Shown here one piece after another: positions 42,233 through 44,149 of a stretch of DNA of 44,149 nt. This stretch comes from Arachidicoccus sp. (GTDB lineage Bacteria > Bacteroidota > Bacteroidia > Chitinophagales > Chitinophagaceae). The stretch covers positions 1 to 44,149 of the forward strand of contig JAPWKH010000017.1 of NCBI GenBank assembly GCA_028283605.1. The letters run 5' to 3'. Numbering within the stretch: the first letter of the stretch is position 1; each line of letters starts with the position of its first letter. The notes beneath the pieces are model-generated. The model was given only the letters and a program-made list of their open reading frames with translations, did no database searches and was not told the DNA's origin. Both the position numbers and the translations under genes were made by a program.

Positions 42233-43264
42233 TCATGCAATTTCCTCATTGTATGTGTTTTCTTTTTTCAGCACTTTGGATTCAAATAATTCCATAAGTT
42301 GCTCTACAATAGTTTGTGTAGGCAGAAAAGACAAGTTGTAATCGGAGCTCGGTTCTGCGAGCCATTGGTTCACATGCGTTGCAAAATCTTCGTCGATCGA
42401 GTGTAATGTTTTTATTCCTAATTTTTTCAAAGCTGCCGCATTGCATATTTGTTCGTATTGGCCGCCGATAGGGATAGCCAATATTTTTTTATTCATATAA
42501 ATTGCCTCTGCCGGTGTTTCAAAGCCTGCGCCTGTAATGATGCCGTTGCAGCTCATAAAACTTATATTGAACAACAATTTATCTACCGGTATCAGCGTAA
42601 TATTTTTTTCTTTGAAAATAGTTTTTGATTGCCGGGAAAAAATCTCGAACGAATAATCCTTCATAGGCGAAAAAATACTTATCAGTTCATTATCGCAAAA
42701 GGAAGGCAGATAAACGGTAATATGTTTTTTATCTGTAATAAAGCCGTTTTGTATTTCGGATTTTATAACCGGCGGCAGAATGAAATCGTCATATTTATCA
42801 AAATGCAACCCTAAATTATAAGCGCCTTTGGCATAATTTTTCAATATCCATTCTCCGATTACGTTTTTCTTTTTCGGGCGGGGTGTATTATCAGATACAA
42901 AACTTGCCTGATGGCCGAAATGTATGGAATTGACATTTTTTATTTTGCATGCATGGGAAGTAATTGCTTCGAAATCATTAATTACCAAATCATATTCTTC
43001 AAGCGGCAATTCCCTTGCTTCGTTTAATAACCTTTTTAGCGAAAAGGCGGAGATTGTTCTTTTGTAATCCAAATTGCCTTTGCAAGTATATGCTAAACTT
43101 GCGCCTTTGCTTCTGAATGCAATGGGTGCGTTTAATTCCAAAGTGCTGTTGCTGCCGCTTAAAAATATATCTACCTCACCATATTTTTCGAGATGAGGCA
43201 ATAGTTCCATTGCCCGGCTGATGTGGCCGTTTCCGGTAGCTTGTACAGCATAAAATATCTTCAT
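42233..43264 (-). CDS. glycosyltransferase, MJ1255/MurG-like GT-B family
   Basis: A 343-residue protein with GT-B features. The N-terminal half opens with IFYAVQATGNGHISRAMELL, a Gly/His motif comparable to the GxGGH loop of MurG. The C-terminal nucleotide-sugar site has MSCNGIITGAGFETPAEAI followed by ILAIPIGGQYEQ, the typical donor-binding motif. It probably transfers a sugar such as GlcNAc to a lipid or glycan; the exact substrate is unknown. It follows the LpxH-like gene by 11 bp, so the pair may share a role in envelope lipid or glycan synthesis (inference). Confidence 0.78.
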   Translation of the reverse strand: MKIFYAVQATGNGHISRAMELLPHLEKYGEVDIFLSGSNSTLELNAPIAFRSKGASLAYTCKGNLDYKRTISAFSLKRLLNEARELPLEEYDLVINDFEAITSHACKIKNVNSIHFGHQASFVSDNTPRPKKKNVIGEWILKNYAKGAYNLGLHFDKYDDFILPPVIKSEIQNGFITDKKHITVYLPSFCDNELISIFSPMKDYSFEIFSRQSKTIFKEKNITLIPVDKLLFNISFMSCNGIITGAGFETPAEAIYMNKKILAIPIGGQYEQICNAAALKKLGIKTLHSIDEDFATHVNQWLAEPSSDYNLSFLPTQTIVEQLMELFESKVLKKENTYNEEIA

Positions 43265-43275
43265 GAATAATAGAA

Positions 43276-44103
43276 TTAAAATATGAAATCCACTTGTTGA
43301 GAAAAGATGTGTGGCTGCTCTTTTGGTTCTTTGTTTTTGGATTTGGTAATTGCGAAATCCTGTTCGTTATATGTGTACAATTTCCATTCATCTTTCTCAA
43401 ATTCAAGCGCAGTAAGATTTTCAATCCAGTCGCCGGAATTGAGATAAACCGTTTTGCCGTTTTGTGTTATATATTCTTTTTCGCACGGTTGATGAATATG
43501 GCCGCAGATTACATAATCAAACTTATTTTCAATAGCAAGCTCGGCTATTGTACTTTCAAAATTATTGATGTATTTAACTGCTTTTTTTACACTGTTTTTC
43601 ACTTTTTTGGAGAAAGAGACTTTGCCATAACCCAATTTGTGTAAAATAAAATTGATAGCGCTGTTCATCAATATTAGCAGGTCATAACCTTTTCCTCCAA
43701 GTTTAGCCATGAATTTTGCGCTTCCCTTTGTTGTATTATCAAACACATCGCCGTGGAATATCCATGTTTTTTTATCTCCTTTTTTCAAAATGTATTTATC
43801 GGTAAGGGTAAGGTTGCCCAGATGGAGATCGGAATATTTGCGAAGCACTTCATCGTGATTTCCTGTAATATAAATAACGCGTGTATCGTGCGCCATCATG
43901 CTCATAATACGTTTAATCACCGCGAAATGAGATTTTGGGAAATAACGTTTGGAGAATTGCCATCCGTCAATAATATCTCCGTTTAAAATCAATAATTGCG
44001 GTTCGATACTTTTTAAGTAATGCAAGAGTTCTTCGGCGCGGCAACCGTATGTTCCTAAATGAACATCTGAAATTACTGCAACATCTATTTTTCTTTTTTC
44101 CAA
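43276..44103 (-). CDS. LpxH-like UDP-2,3-diacylglucosamine diphosphatase / metallophosphoesterase
   Basis: A 275-residue calcineurin-like phosphoesterase starting with TTG at 44103. A stop lies six codons upstream with no ATG between, so TTG is the only start that keeps the N-terminal strand. All metal motifs are present: SDVHLGTYG (~11-19), LNGDIIDGW, TGNHDEVLRK, FHGDVFDN and CGHIHQP. The length and opening match the Bacteroidota proteins annotated as LpxH, which cleave UDP-2,3-diacylglucosamine to lipid X in lipid A synthesis. The lpxH symbol is withheld because other phosphoesterases share these motifs. It heads the two-gene unit with the glycosyltransferase. Confidence 0.82.
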   Translation of the reverse strand: MEKRKIDVAVISDVHLGTYGCRAEELLHYLKSIEPQLLILNGDIIDGWQFSKRYFPKSHFAVIKRIMSMMAHDTRVIYITGNHDEVLRKYSDLHLGNLTLTDKYILKKGDKKTWIFHGDVFDNTTKGSAKFMAKLGGKGYDLLILMNSAINFILHKLGYGKVSFSKKVKNSVKKAVKYINNFESTIAELAIENKFDYVICGHIHQPCEKEYITQNGKTVYLNSGDWIENLTALEFEKDEWKLYTYNEQDFAITKSKNKEPKEQPHIFSQQVDFIF

Positions 44104-44149
44104 GAAATAATGTTTTAGTTATAGCAAAATTGCCGCTTACATATTACAG

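Noticed and set aside
1-44149. CRISPR array, tRNA, rRNA, phage or defence genes
   Set aside because: I saw no regularly spaced repeats, no cloverleaf-like sequence and no recognisable structural, integrase, restriction or toxin-antitoxin proteins.

Overview
This window reads as chromosomal DNA of a member of the Bacteroidota, most likely Chitinophagaceae or a close relative. The evidence is AT-rich DNA without clear Shine-Dalgarno sequences, several promoters of the Bacteroidota type (TTTG, about 20 nt, TAnnTTTG), an IspG with the large central insertion, an Obg GTPase without a C-terminal extension, double-FtsX permeases and an ExuT/UxaC/KdgK hexuronate operon. Species cannot be named from the sequence alone. 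Almost every base is accounted for; no gap without a gene exceeds 300 bp.

Layout. Positions 2-3959 carry two tandem FtsX/MacB-type permeases (the first cut by the window edge) and their ATPase. They are followed by a sigma-54-dependent response regulator and its histidine kinase (4113-6957). A gutted IS1595-type transposase (7070-7489) abuts uvrA (minus strand). Positions 10608-13055 hold envelope-type genes: an OmpA-domain protein, a DUF4870 membrane protein, and a secreted protein broken by a frameshift in an A6 run. Then come a glutaminyl cyclase lipoprotein, an RlpA-like protein, a VanX-type dipeptidase 25 bp away in the opposite direction, and a C1 cysteine peptidase. A bidirectional terminator separates these from a LuxR-type response regulator whose overlapping partner kinase has lost its ATP-binding motifs.

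Positions 18208-27671 are metabolic. A glucose 1-dehydrogenase-like SDR converges on a tightly packed seven-gene hexuronate operon running on the minus strand: uxaC, kdgK, eda, an ExuT-like transporter, a secreted esterase, a secreted GH95-like hydrolase and a UxuB-type SDR. It would convert glucuronate through fructuronate and mannonate to KDG, KDPG and finally pyruvate plus glyceraldehyde-3-phosphate. Mannonate dehydratase (UxuA) is not in the window. A perfect 10-bp inverted repeat lies just upstream of uxaC and looks like an operator.

Positions 27913-34513 encode both glutamate synthase subunits (gltB, gltD), separated by a small secreted protein and an interspersed palindromic repeat. 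The rest is an M1-type metallopeptidase, a YciA-like thioesterase, a small SMR-like membrane protein and housekeeping genes: prfA, obgE (TTG start), ispG, a glycosyltransferase and an LpxH-like phosphoesterase (TTG start).

I found no CRISPR array, tRNA, rRNA, phage or defence island. The most unusual points are the degenerate kinase paired with an intact regulator, the rlpA promoter embedded in the start of the neighbouring divergent gene with a predicted leaderless mRNA, and the operator-like repeats at the hexuronate and glucose-dehydrogenase loci.
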